Assembly (NCBI GenBank): GCA_027494135.1 | Contig: JAOSJK010000012.1 | Location: forward strand, 377,001 to 441,000 | Length of the DNA stretch: 64,000 nucleotides | Source of the DNA: Acidimicrobiia bacterium | Lineage (GTDB): Bacteria > Actinomycetota > Acidimicrobiia > IMCC26256 > PALSA-610 | Direction: 5' to 3' | In this document: positions 10,438-20,733 of the stretch, piece by piece | Numbering within the stretch: the stretch's first letter is position 1 | Layout: each line of letters begins with the position of its first letter | Position numbers and translations under genes: made by a program | Notes under the pieces: model-generated | What the model saw: the letters and a program-made list of their open reading frames with translations, nothing else | Told to the model about the DNA's origin: nothing | Database searches by the model: none

Positions 10438-10830
10438 TCAGGCGTTGTTGATCGACCTCACGTAGGCGACGATCGACTCGAGGTCGCTGTCGGTGAACGA
10501 CGGGTTCCCACCCTTCGGCGGCATGTCGACACCCGTGGTGTTCAGCGGATCGCTCGCCGGCCGGCCCACCTTCAGGAAGGCGAGGAGATCGGCGTCGGTC
10601 TGCTCCGCGACCCAGGCGCTCGTCGTGAGGTCCTTGCCCAGGTCGGGCATCCCCTTTGCGTCCTGCCCGTGGCACGAAGCACAGGTGCTGCCGAAGAGCT
10701 GCTTGCCTTCTTCGGCGCTCGGCGCAGCCGAGTCGTCGCCGTTCCCGCCGCTGTCGTCGTCGCCGCCTCCGCACGCCGCGATGGCGAGGCCACCGGCAAG
10801 CACGATTGCCAGCAGTCGCGTCCTCTTCAC
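10438..10830 (-). CDS. Lipoprotein mono-haem cytochrome c
   Basis: 130-aa exported class I cytochrome. The N-terminus MKRTRLLAIVLAGGLAIAAC is a lipoprotein signal peptide ending in a lipobox cysteine, followed by a Gly/Asp/Ser-rich tether. The haem motif is CASCH, and a methionine ligand is likely in VDMPPKGG. The GTG start overlaps the nosL stop by four bases, so the gene is translated with the nos operon. From position and type I infer that it delivers electrons to NosZ at the outer face of the membrane, as NosC-type cytochromes do in clade II clusters. It could also serve another reductase. Confidence 0.85.
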   Translation of the reverse strand: MKRTRLLAIVLAGGLAIAACGGGDDDSGGNGDDSAAPSAEEGKQLFGSTCASCHGQDAKGMPDLGKDLTTSAWVAEQTDADLLAFLKVGRPASDPLNTTGVDMPPKGGNPSFTDSDLESIVAYVRSINNA

Positions 10831-11357
10831 TGGTCGCCTCCTTGGTTCCCTGCCCCGTCCGAGATCGGACCTGTCCCGTGACCCGCACCTGGCTCCAGAT
10901 CACCCGAGCGTGCCATCCCGACCAGATCCTTCCACGCGACCACCCGACCTCGGGAATCGTCGGCGGAAGCCTCCGCGTCGGTCTTGTCAGCGTAGGCGAC
11001 GATGCCCCACCCCATGGGGCTTACGAACCCTTCACCCCCTACCACGTAGAACGCGCTCTCCGCGCCGAGCCACTCCTTCGTGTCGAAGTCGTGGACCCAG
11101 ACCTCGGCATCCTCGAGCGCTCCCGCCTCGATGGCGGCGGAGAGCAGGTCGCCCGGGTCGTCGAAGAGGTGCTCCGCACCGTCGGCGCCGCGGTAGGCCG
11201 AGGCGTACCGCTCGTCGCTGATGATCATGTGGCACTCCTCGCACATGTCGCGTCCGTACTCGATCTTCGGAGGACCGCTCGCGTCGCTCCCACCACACCC
11301 GGCGCCCGCGGCCGCTGCGACGAGCACCACCAGGACGATCAGTAGCACCCGGCGCAT
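10827..11357 (-). CDS. nosL: NosL-type copper-binding lipoprotein
   Basis: 176-aa NosL family protein, the copper chaperone for NosZ maturation. The signal peptide ends in a lipobox-like AGAGC. The family copper-site motif MCEECHMIIS (Cys, Cys, Met) and the late SPMGWGIVAYADK Met/Gly region are both present, and a glycine/acid-rich tail follows. The ATG at 11357 shares a base with the nosY stop (TGATG); a GTG at 11360 is an alternative. It lies between nosY and the cytochrome gene. Confidence 0.88.
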   Translation of the reverse strand: MRRVLLIVLVVLVAAAAGAGCGGSDASGPPKIEYGRDMCEECHMIISDERYASAYRGADGAEHLFDDPGDLLSAAIEAGALEDAEVWVHDFDTKEWLGAESAFYVVGGEGFVSPMGWGIVAYADKTDAEASADDSRGRVVAWKDLVGMARSGDLEPGAGHGTGPISDGAGNQGGDQ

Positions 11358-12252
11358 CACAGGTCGGACCCCTGCGGAAGAAGAGCAGGGCGACGGCGGC
11401 AGGCACCACCGCCCAGGCGAGGAGCGTCGCGCCCGTGACCCATCTGACTCCGTCTCCGAAGCGGTCGATGGCGTAGGTGCCGGCAGGGCCGAGGACGTCG
11501 AGCGAGCCGTCGAGGACGCCCATTGCCGTCATCCTGAACGACTCCACGGGGTTCGCGATCGTGGAGAAGAAGAGCGTGCTGACGGGGAGCCGCGTGGCGA
11601 CCGCCGTGCCCATGAGGCCCAGGTCGCCGACGATCACGAGGACGAACCACGCGAAGAGCGCAGTCCCGAGCGCCCCGGCGGTACGGCGGGACAGCACGCT
11701 GATCAGCATCCCTATGCCGACGGTCCCCGCGGAGAGCAGCCACGCCAGGAGCGCGATCGCGACCAGGTCGCCGGAGTCGACCGGTGTGGAGCGCACCGCC
11801 GCGACGATTCCCGCCACCCCGAATCCGGCGGCCACCGTTGCGAGCATCGCGAAGAGGTTGCCGCCGAGCACGCCGAGGAACGCCTCCGTGCGGCTGACGG
11901 GGTGCGAGAGGAGAAATGCCAGGGTCCCTCTCTCCCGTTGCCCGGCAATGCTCCGCGCACCGAGCGTGAGCCCCATCAGCGGGACGACGAGCTGGACGAG
12001 CGCTATCAGCGAGGCGGCGGTCCGGCCGAACCCCTCATAGCCGATCGTGTTGGAGTCGGAGAACGTGATCGACGTCAGCGCGACCGCGAGCGTGGCGAAG
12101 GCCGCCACGTAGAGCCAGAACCACCTGTCGCGCACAGCGTCGCGCAGCTCCTTGCGGACGAGGATGACTACCGTCCGCGCGTCGGGCCGCTCGCGGTGCT
12201 CGGGACGGGTGATCTCGGCCACGGCCTCTCCCGTGGTGATGCTCACCTCCAT
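11357..12252 (-). CDS. nosY: ABC transporter permease NosY (apparent frameshift at the 3' end)
   Basis: Membrane permease of about 298 aa with six predicted helices (for example FWLYVAAFATLAVALTSI and ALFAWFVLVIVGDLGLMG). It has the family segment RSIAGQRERGTLAFLLSHPV that contacts the ATPase. With NosF and NosD it forms the complex that matures the CuZ site of nitrous oxide reductase. ATG at 12252 or GTG at 12246, which overlaps the nosF stop. The frame runs past the natural end unless one G is added to the GGGG near 11372; this gives FFRRGSDL and a stop at 11357 that overlaps nosL. Confidence 0.88.
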
Positions 12253-13094
12253 ACCTCCAGATCGAGGATCTCGAGGCCACCCGAGTGGAGCAGCGCCAGC
12301 GCAGCGCCCTTCTGCTGTGCCGAGACCTCTACGAGGATGCCACGGCTGTTCATCCGTGTGTTGAACCCGCCCGCCTCGAGGAGCGACCGGGCACCCGAGA
12401 GCTGATCTTCGGCCACGACCAGGTGCAGCCACGAGCGCAGCCCCAGCTCCTCGGCCAACGCTGCGGGCTCGCACTCGAGAGTCACCCGCCCGCTCTCCAT
12501 CGCCAGGACCCGGTCGACGAGCATGCCGACCTCCTCGAGGTGGTGAGAGGTCAGCAGCAGACAGCGGTCTCGCCTCAGGCTCTCGAGGAGCTCGATGACG
12601 CTCTCGCGAGCGCCGACGTCGAGGTTGGATGTCGGCTCGTCGAGGAGCAGGACCGGCGGGTCGTGCAGCAGGGCGAGCGCTATGGCGAGCCGCTGCTTCA
12701 TGCCTCCGGAGAGCGCCCCTACGCGCTTCGCGTGCTCGCCCTGCAGGCCGACCGTCGCCAGCGCCTCGTCGGCCCGGGCGGGATCGATCCGGCGCAGGCT
12801 CGCCGAGAGGTCAACCGTCTCACCGACGTCGAGGTCGTCGTAGAAGGAGAGCTCCTGCGGCACGTATCCGATCAGCCGGCGCACGGCCTTGCCCGAGGAG
12901 CGCACGTCGAGCCCAGCGACCTCGGCCCTGCCGTTGAAGCGGGCGAGGCCCAGGAGACAACGAACGATCGTGCTCTTCCCGGCGCCGTTCGGCCCCCAGA
13001 GCGCAACGGCCTCTCGTGCACCTACATCGAAGGTCACCCGGTCGACGACGGTCACATCGCCGTAGGCCTTCGACATGGTCTCGACGCGGATCAT
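12243..13094 (-). CDS. nosF: ABC transporter ATP-binding protein NosF
   Basis: 283-aa ATPase, intact. Walker A is GPNGAGKST, the Q-loop GYVPQELSF, the signature LSGGMKQR, Walker B VLLLDEPTSNLD and the switch His LLTSHH. It powers the NosDFY complex required for copper-sulfide cluster assembly in NosZ. The C-terminal 60 residues form the small extra domain common in NosF/CcmA-type proteins. ATG at 13094 overlaps the nosD stop (ATGA), and the stop overlaps nosY. Confidence 0.92.
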   Translation of the reverse strand: MIRVETMSKAYGDVTVVDRVTFDVGAREAVALWGPNGAGKSTIVRCLLGLARFNGRAEVAGLDVRSSGKAVRRLIGYVPQELSFYDDLDVGETVDLSASLRRIDPARADEALATVGLQGEHAKRVGALSGGMKQRLAIALALLHDPPVLLLDEPTSNLDVGARESVIELLESLRRDRCLLLTSHHLEEVGMLVDRVLAMESGRVTLECEPAALAEELGLRSWLHLVVAEDQLSGARSLLEAGGFNTRMNSRGILVEVSAQQKGAALALLHSGGLEILDLEVWR

Positions 13095-14488
13095 GGCCGC
13101 ACTCCCGCAGTGCGGCGACGTGGCCCTGCGCCCGACACGACGACGATCGCGGCGGCGAGCATCAGCAGCCCGACGGAGACGCCCACCAGGCCCCGGACGG
13201 AGGGCTCGGCCGGGCTGCCCGGAGCAGACGGGAGATCCGGCAGATCGAGCATCGGAGCCGTGTCCACCGCCCTCGCCTCGGGGCGGAAGACCGGGAAGGC
13301 CTTCGCCGCGAGGTCGAGCACGCGCGCGGCCGGCGTGTCGGCGAAGAGCTTCACGTCGGGGTGCCTGTCGGTGACGTCGCCGAAGAGGTCCTCGGCCCGG
13401 TAGGGCATGTCGCCTATCCCGTCGCCGTTGGCGTCGAAGCCCGCGTAGTCGCCCCAGTGGTTGCCGACACCGTCCTCGGTCCACTCGTTCGACTCCGGCA
13501 CGAAGCCGCCACCGCGCACGGCGACCTGCTGACGGTTGTCGATGAACGCATTGCGGGAGAAGATGTTCCGCTGAATCGAGGGCTGGAACATCACGCCGAC
13601 GTCGTTGAAGGCGAAGATGTTCCGCCTGTAGTAGATGAACTCGTCGAGCGAGAACGGCGAGGTGTCGACGAAGACGCCGACACGGTTTCCTACTATCCGG
13701 TTGTCTTCGAGCACGGCGCCGTCGACGTCCTTGAACCCGACCCCGTAGCCGCTCGGACCGTCGCTCGCCGAGAAGACGTTGTTCCGGACCTCCATGTGAT
13801 GGCTGAACATCAAGAATGCGGCGACGGAGTTCTCCTCGAAGCGGTTGCGCTCGAGCACACCGTCGTCGGCATACATGTAGTGCATGCCGTAGCGACCCTT
13901 GCGGAACAGGTTGTCACGCACGACCGTGTCGTCGGAGAACCAGACCACGGCGTCACGGCCACCCACGATCGTGTTCCTCTCCACGACGGTGCCGTCGCTC
14001 TCGAATACGTGCAGCAGATCGCCTCGCCTGGCGATCATCAGGTCCTTGGCGGAGATCTCGTTATCGGTGACGACCGCGCCGTCGGCTCCTTCGAGGTACA
14101 CACCGAAGAGCACGTCTTCGATCCGGTTCCCGACGATCTCCACTCCGCGCGCGAGCGCCTTGACTCCGGAGTCCTCATGGTCGAGCGTCTGGCCGCTGTC
14201 GCGGATGACGAAGCCCTCGATGCGGACGCCCGGGGCGGTGACCTCGATGATGGTCCCCTCACCGTTGCCGTCGAGCACCGGCCATCCCTCGCCCCGGAGG
14301 CTCACCTGCTTGTCGATCACGACAGACCCCTCGTAAGTCCCCGACGGCACGGATATCTCCGCGCCGACGCTCGCAGCGTCGATGAGGGCCTGGAGGTCCG
14401 TCGCCGTCGTCGCGCCGACCGCAACGCCCGGAGAGCCGAGGAGGAGCGGCATGAGCAGCAACCCCGCCGCGGGTAGCACTCGATGCAC
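13091..14488 (-). CDS. nosD: Exported right-handed beta-helix protein NosD
   Basis: 465 aa, intact. It has an N-terminal signal peptide (residues 1-25) and a long run of CASH/parallel beta-helix repeats built around N/D-x-(V/I) turns (VRDNLF, VLERNRF, VRNNVF, VLEDNRI). The late motif NHWGDYAGFDANGDGIGD is typical of NosD. A C-terminal helix (VSVGLLMLAAAIVVV) would anchor it to the membrane. NosD passes copper/sulfur to NosZ together with NosFY and NosL. It starts 9 bp after the upstream membrane-protein gene. Confidence 0.9.
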   Translation of the reverse strand: MHRVLPAAGLLLMPLLLGSPGVAVGATTATDLQALIDAASVGAEISVPSGTYEGSVVIDKQVSLRGEGWPVLDGNGEGTIIEVTAPGVRIEGFVIRDSGQTLDHEDSGVKALARGVEIVGNRIEDVLFGVYLEGADGAVVTDNEISAKDLMIARRGDLLHVFESDGTVVERNTIVGGRDAVVWFSDDTVVRDNLFRKGRYGMHYMYADDGVLERNRFEENSVAAFLMFSHHMEVRNNVFSASDGPSGYGVGFKDVDGAVLEDNRIVGNRVGVFVDTSPFSLDEFIYYRRNIFAFNDVGVMFQPSIQRNIFSRNAFIDNRQQVAVRGGGFVPESNEWTEDGVGNHWGDYAGFDANGDGIGDMPYRAEDLFGDVTDRHPDVKLFADTPAARVLDLAAKAFPVFRPEARAVDTAPMLDLPDLPSAPGSPAEPSVRGLVGVSVGLLMLAAAIVVVSGAGPRRRTAGVRP

Positions 14489-14497
14489 GTCTCTGTT

Positions 14498-15193
14498 CTA
14501 CACCGACTCGGCGGAGGGACGAGGTGCGCCCCCACCCTCGTCGTCGCTCTCGGTAGCCTCGACGAGCGGCTTGTACGCCTTCCGGTGGAACCACAGGCCC
14601 ACGAGGATGCAGAGCGACGCTGCTGTGGCGAGATAGAGCCCTGGTCCGGGTAGAGCGTTCGTATCGAACTGGGCGATCTCCGCCCTCCCCAGGATGTGCG
14701 GCGTGAAGTCGCCGACCGCGCTGGCGAACGGCGCCCGCGGGTCGAGCTCGTGCCCGTACCTCCAGAGCCACCACTGCAGATCGGCCAGGAAGATCGCGGG
14801 GAACAGCAGCGCGGGGAGCACGAAGACCGTCACCCACCGACTGTGTATCAACATGCTGGCGAGGATCAGGCCGGCCATCGCGATGATGCTGGCCACGGCG
14901 ACGGAGCGCTCGAACTTCGCACCGTCTGCGAACGAGGCCATGCCGATGTAGTGATTCAGGCTCTCGAGCTGGATCACGTCGCCCTCGAGCCTGTTCACGA
15001 AGGCCTGGACGTGCAGACCCGAAGGGAACTGGGGCGCGACGAGGTACAGGTTCCAATACGGGAGCACGAGAGAGACGATGAGCATCACCGACGCGAGCCC
15101 GAAGAGGAGCTTGGGCAGCCGGTACTGGACGCGGCCGGACGCAAGCTCCTCCGGAGGCACCCGGGGCCCGAGTATCCGAACGGCGATTCCCAT
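14498..15193 (-). CDS. NosB-like integral membrane protein of the nos cluster
   Basis: 231-aa protein with about five hydrophobic helices (LLFGLASVMLIVSLVLPYW; IIAMAGLILASML; VTVFVLPALLFPAIFLAD; LYLATAASLCILVGLWF) and an extracellular loop after helix 1. Clade II nos clusters carry a membrane protein of unknown role, NosB, directly after nosZ; position, size and topology match that, but I have no alignment. ATG at 15193 is chosen over 15235 because TTGGGAG stands before it. It lies between the nosZ terminator and nosD and has no frameshift. Confidence 0.6.
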   Translation of the reverse strand: MGIAVRILGPRVPPEELASGRVQYRLPKLLFGLASVMLIVSLVLPYWNLYLVAPQFPSGLHVQAFVNRLEGDVIQLESLNHYIGMASFADGAKFERSVAVASIIAMAGLILASMLIHSRWVTVFVLPALLFPAIFLADLQWWLWRYGHELDPRAPFASAVGDFTPHILGRAEIAQFDTNALPGPGLYLATAASLCILVGLWFHRKAYKPLVEATESDDEGGGAPRPSAESV

Positions 15194-15305
15194 CTTCACA
15201 GCTCCCAAGCACTCGTGTACGTCGCGGCGACTCATTGTCGCGCCTGTCGCGCTCGACGCTGTCGCGCCGCTGGGACGGTCGAGGCCGGAGATCTCCGACC
15301 ACGAG

Positions 15306-15339
15306 AAAGGGGGCCTCCGGACCCTGTCCGGAGGCCCCC
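15306..15339 (-). terminator. Intrinsic terminator-like hairpin after nosZ
   Basis: A perfect 13-bp stem (15309-15321 with 15327-15339), loop ccctg, followed on the minus strand by CTTTCTCGT. It lies 16 bp after the nosZ stop and 113 bp before the next nos gene. The weak T-tract suggests partial termination, which would give more nosZ transcript than maturation-gene transcript. Confidence 0.65.
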
Positions 15340-15354
15340 GGTGATCGTGCCCGG

Positions 15355-17390
<2,036 letters not shown>

Positions 17391-17739
17391 GCGCTGTACC
17401 TCCCCTATGCGACCCACCGGTCTGCCCCCGGTCGCCGCGCCCGGTCCACCCGAGCATGTGAAATATTTCCCGAGACCAGCGCTCCGAGGCAGGGCCGACG
17501 GTCCCATTGACCCGGGACCGGCTACCCGAGCCCCCCGAAACGGGCTCCGGCGATGTCGGCGCCGTCGACACCCGACCATGGATCAGTCAGCCACCGTGAG
17601 CGGAGACTCCCCCGACGAGTCGTCGATGGCGCGGCCCCTGCGGGCCGGGCCATATCCTCCGGGTACCGACACCCTGCCCCCCGAGCCCCGGAGCCCCGCG
17701 ATGAGACGCCCGCCACCCACCAGCGCGGGCCGCTGACCG
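17391..17739. promoter_or_regulatory. Divergent intergenic region between nosZ and the TauE-like gene
   Basis: 349 bp without a gene. It holds the nosZ ribosome site (17401-17407, reverse strand), an AT-rich operator candidate at 17457-17472, and no recognisable plus-strand promoter for the exporter. Open frames here are arginine/proline-rich shadows. Confidence 0.5.
17457..17472 (-). promoter_or_regulatory. Candidate Crp/Fnr-family operator upstream of nosZ
   Basis: The sequence TGTGAAATATTTCCCG contains the perfect 10-bp palindrome GAAATATTTC (17460-17469) and a TGTGA half-site with a 6-base spacer, similar to Crp/GlxR and related sites (TGTGA-N6-TCACA). It is an AT-rich island in very GC-rich DNA, 67 bp before the nosZ start. 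The Crp/Fnr reading is inference; the second half-site matches poorly. Confidence 0.35.
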
Positions 17740-18462
17740 ATGGGCCTCACCGCCGCCCAGCTGGCGATCGCCGTCGTGGCCGTCTTCGCCGGCGCGACGG
17801 TTCAGGGCTCGATCGGGTTCGGCATGAACCTCGTCGCCGTCCCCGTGGTAGCCCTCATCGATCCGACCGCCCTACCCGCGACCCTCGTCCTCGCAGGGCT
17901 TCCTGTGAGCACGCTCATGGTGCGCCGGGAGCACCACGCCATCGACCGACCAGGGGTCGGATGGATCCTCGTGGGCCGCCTGCCCGGAACTGTCCTCGGC
18001 GCCTGGGCGGTCACCGTCGCATCTCGCGGGGCGCTCTCTGTGCTCCTCGGTGCGAGCGTCCTCGTCGCCGTTGCGATGACCTCACTGGGGCGGCCCGTAC
18101 CGATAACGGCCACGACGTCGACTGCGGCCGGGTTCGCCTCAGGAACGATGGGGACCGCCGCGGCCATCGGCGGCCCACCGCTGGCCCTGCTCTACCAGCA
18201 CCGCGACGGCGAGACGATGCGGTCAACGCTCGCTGCGAGCTTCCTCCTCGGCACCGCGCTCTCGATCACGATGCTCGCCATCACCGGTGCACTGACCTGG
18301 CGGCATGTCCGCCTCGCCCTGGCACTGACTCCCGGGATCGCCGCCGGGGTCGCCCTGAGCACCCGACTCGCAGCCACGATCGACGCGACCTGGCTGAGGC
18401 CGGCCGTCCTTGCCTTCGCCGGCCTCACCGGCGTCGTCGCGATCCTCAACGGCCTGCTCTGA
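17740..18462 (+). CDS. TauE/SafE (TSUP) family membrane exporter
   Basis: 240-aa membrane protein with about eight hydrophobic segments. The TSUP family signature near the N-terminus is [18 protein letters not shown], and the second repeat has [20 protein letters not shown]. Relatives export sulfite, sulfoacetate or related anions; the substrate cannot be read from sequence. It is divergent from nosZ and convergent with recA. The frame is intact. The preceding ORF context gives no clear ribosome site (CGCTGACCG before ATG). Confidence 0.8.
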   Translation: MGLTAAQLAIAVVAVFAGATVQGSIGFGMNLVAVPVVALIDPTALPATLVLAGLPVSTLMVRREHHAIDRPGVGWILVGRLPGTVLGAWAVTVASRGALSVLLGASVLVAVAMTSLGRPVPITATTSTAAGFASGTMGTAAAIGGPPLALLYQHRDGETMRSTLAASFLLGTALSITMLAITGALTWRHVRLALALTPGIAAGVALSTRLAATIDATWLRPAVLAFAGLTGVVAILNGLL

Positions 18463-18491
18463 GCCGAGGGTGGGCTCCGTCAACCCTCGGC
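18463..18491. terminator. Possible bidirectional terminator between the TauE-like gene and recA
   Basis: gccgaggg (18463-18470) pairs with ccctcggc (18484-18491) across a 13-base loop that contains the recA stop. The two genes converge here. There is no T-run on either side, so the call is weak. Confidence 0.3.
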
Positions 18492-19539
18492 GTCGGCTGC
18501 AACCTCCAGGCCCGCCTCGGCCGCCTGATCGTCGAGTGCGATCACCTCGTCGGGCTCGTCCAGACCGACCGCCTGGCGGATCTTCTCGGCGATCTCGAAC
18601 ATCATGTCGACGTTCTCGGCCAGGAACGCCTTCACGTTCTCGCGGCCCTGTCCCAGCTGCTCGCCCTCGTAGGTGAACCACGCCCCCGACTTCTTGATGA
18701 TGCCGAGATCGACGCCCACGTCGAGGAGCGACCCTTCACGGCTGATGCCCCGCCCGTACATGATGTCGAACTCGCTCTGGCGGAAGGGCGGCGCACACTT
18801 GTTCTTGACCACCTTCACACGCGTGCGGTTGCCGACGACCTCGGCGCCGTCCTTGATCGCCTCGATCCGGCGGATGTCGAGGCGTACCGACGCGTAGAAC
18901 TTCAGCGCCCGGCCACCCGGGGTGGTCTCGGGGGAGCCGAACATCACCCCGATCTTCTCGCGGAGCTGGTTGATGAAGATCGCGATGGTGCGGGACCGGC
19001 TGAGGTTTCCCGTGAGCTTCCGAAGCGCCTGGCTCATGAGGCGCGCCTGGAGGCCGACGTGCGTGTCGCCCATCTCGCCCTCGATCTCGGCGCGCGGCAC
19101 GAGGGCCGCCACCGAGTCGATCACCAGCACGTCGAGAGCGCCGGAGCGGATGAGCATGTCCGAGATCTCGAGCGCCTGCTCACCGGTATCGGGCTGTGAG
19201 ATGAGGAGGTCGTCGACGTTGACGCCGATGGCGGACGCGTAGACCGGGTCCATGGCGTGCTCGGCGTCGACATATGCGCAGACGCCCCCGTTGCGCTGCG
19301 CCTCTGCCACGACGTGCATCGCCAGCGTCGACTTCCCCCGACGACTCCGGACCGTAGATCTCGACTATCCGCCCACGGGGCAGGCCACCGATGCCCAACG
19401 CCAGGTCGAGCGCCAGAGCCCCCGTGGGGATGGCCTCGATCCCCACGTTCGCGTGGTCGCCGAGACGCATGATGGCCCCCTTGCCGAACTGCTTCTCGAT
19501 CTGCCCGAGAGCCATGTCGAGTGCCTTGTCACGCTCCAC
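18480..19539 (-). CDS. recA: Recombinase RecA (one apparent frameshift in the Walker A motif)
   Basis: DNA-dependent ATPase for strand exchange and co-protease for LexA. About 352 aa. Visible are the N-terminal [14 protein letters not shown], the [11 protein letters not shown]-loop start, [30 protein letters not shown] (Walker B and L1), [22 protein letters not shown] (L2 region) and the acidic tail. GTG at 19539 has a strong GAGGAGGAG ribosome site. The break is at 19337-19341, five G where four give ESSGKST; since this is the ATP site of an essential-type gene, an assembly error is far more likely than mutation. A LexA box lies upstream. No intein is present. Confidence 0.96.
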
Positions 19540-19686
19540 CGTTGATCTCCTCCTCGCCGCTCCTGGCGGCACCTGTTGCAACGACTCCTGTTGCGACGAC
19601 TGCGCTCACGACCCTAACGAGGGGGTGTGACAGTCGACCGGCACCCGGACCACACCCTTGGAACTCCACGCGTGTGACACGCTAGT

Positions 19687-19702
19687 CCGAACACTCGTTC
19701 GG
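19687..19702 (-). promoter_or_regulatory. LexA (SOS) box upstream of recA
   Basis: CCGAACACTCGTTCGG is a perfect match to the actinobacterial SOS box CGAAC-N4-GTTCG. It lies 148 bp before the recA start and 18 bp below the thpR stop, so it controls recA and not thpR. A second dyad, GCGTG-TGA-CACGC, sits just downstream at 19670-19682. Confidence 0.88.
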
Positions 19703-19719
19703 GACAAGGACCGTCACCC

Positions 19720-20301
19720 TCACCCCAGCGGGATCTCGGCATGCACCCGGTACCGGGGGCCCTCCCGACGCAGCGTGCTCTCCATGAGGGCGACGGCGTC
19801 GGGTATCCACTCAGGCCCGACCGGGCCTCGCCCGACCGCCGAGATCGCCCGCCGCACGTCCCGGGGGGCCCTCATACGTGCGAGCGTGAGGTGGGGGACG
19901 AAGGGGCGTCCGTCCGGCGAGAGCCCCAGCGGCGAGAACGCCTCGCCCACGGTCGCGGCGAGTGCTTCCAGGAGCCCCGCGCCTGCCGCGAACCCGAGCC
20001 AGAGCACCGTCGCCCGCTCGGAGCGCGCGAAGGCCCCCGCGCCGCCGAACCGCACACCGCCGAACCGCACGCCCTCGGACCCGAGGCCACCGGCGACAAG
20101 GCCGACCTGCTCCAGCGCCGCGGCCGCGGCGTCGAGGTCCGCGTAGTCGCCGAGGAACTGCAGCGTCACGTGCCACTTCTCGCGGGTGGACCAGCGCGCG
20201 CCCGGAACGTGCGGCCGGGCCCTCACCATCGCCGCCTCGACGGCGTCGAGAACCTCGCCGGGCGGTACGACGGCTACGAAGGCCCGCGCCACGCCCTGCA
20301 C
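19720..20301 (-). CDS. thpR: RNA 2',3'-cyclic phosphodiesterase (2H family)
   Basis: 193-aa 2H phosphoesterase, formerly called 2'-5' RNA ligase LigT. The two catalytic HxTx motifs are HVTLQFLGD (about residue 45) and HLTLARMR (about residue 140). It opens 2',3'-cyclic phosphates on RNA ends. The start is GTG at 20301, or GTG at 20292, which gives MARAFVAVVPP, closer to family N-termini. A short FGGVRFGG duplication sits in a loop near residue 80. It lies upstream of recA without sharing its SOS control. Confidence 0.85.
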   Translation of the reverse strand: MQGVARAFVAVVPPGEVLDAVEAAMVRARPHVPGARWSTREKWHVTLQFLGDYADLDAAAAALEQVGLVAGGLGSEGVRFGGVRFGGAGAFARSERATVLWLGFAAGAGLLEALAATVGEAFSPLGLSPDGRPFVPHLTLARMRAPRDVRRAISAVGRGPVGPEWIPDAVALMESTLRREGPRYRVHAEIPLG

Positions 20302-20359
20302 CCCGCTGCCGATCCCGCCGGTCGTCCCGGCCGGCGTCGCCGATGACGCAGCGCGACGC

Positions 20360-20716
20360 TCACTGCGCGCAGACGCAGAACTCGTTCCCCTCCGGGTCGG
20401 CCATGACGATCCACCTGCTGCCCCACTCCTCCATCTCCCCGGAGAGGCGCGTCGCCCCGAGGGCCTCGAGGCGCGCCGCCTCCGCCTCGATGTCGAAGGT
20501 CGCCTCGTTGTCGAGGTCGAGGTGCAGCCGGTTCTTCACGACCTTGCCCTCCGGCACCTGCTGCAGGATGAATCGCGGACCCTCGCCCGAGCGGGGGCTG
20601 AGCACCCGGTACTGCCCCGCGCCCGCCGACGGCTCGTAGTCGACGGCGGCGCACCAGAACGCGCTCATGGAGTCGAGGTCGGCGACGTCGAGGTTGGGTG
20701 TGATGCGGGGAGCCAT
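20360..20716 (-). CDS. VOC (glyoxalase/bleomycin-resistance) family protein
   Basis: 118-aa single-domain VOC protein. It shows the paired beta-alpha-beta-beta-beta halves: ITPNLDVADLDSMSAFWCA, a central NRLHLDLD with the metal-type His, and the end MADPEGNEFCVCAQ with the metal-type Glu. Family members are dioxygenases, glyoxalases or resistance proteins; the substrate is unknown. ATG at 20716 has GGAG eight bases before it; a TTG at 20737 overlapping the cinA stop is possible. The frame is intact. Confidence 0.8.
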   Translation of the reverse strand: MAPRITPNLDVADLDSMSAFWCAAVDYEPSAGAGQYRVLSPRSGEGPRFILQQVPEGKVVKNRLHLDLDNEATFDIEAEAARLEALGATRLSGEMEEWGSRWIVMADPEGNEFCVCAQ

Positions 20717-20733
20717 CGTCGTCACTCCATTCG

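Noticed and set aside
19330..19345. Programmed frameshift or intein site in recA
   Set aside because: The break is one G in a G5 inside Walker A, like dozens of others in this window; no intein motifs and no stimulatory structure specific to it.
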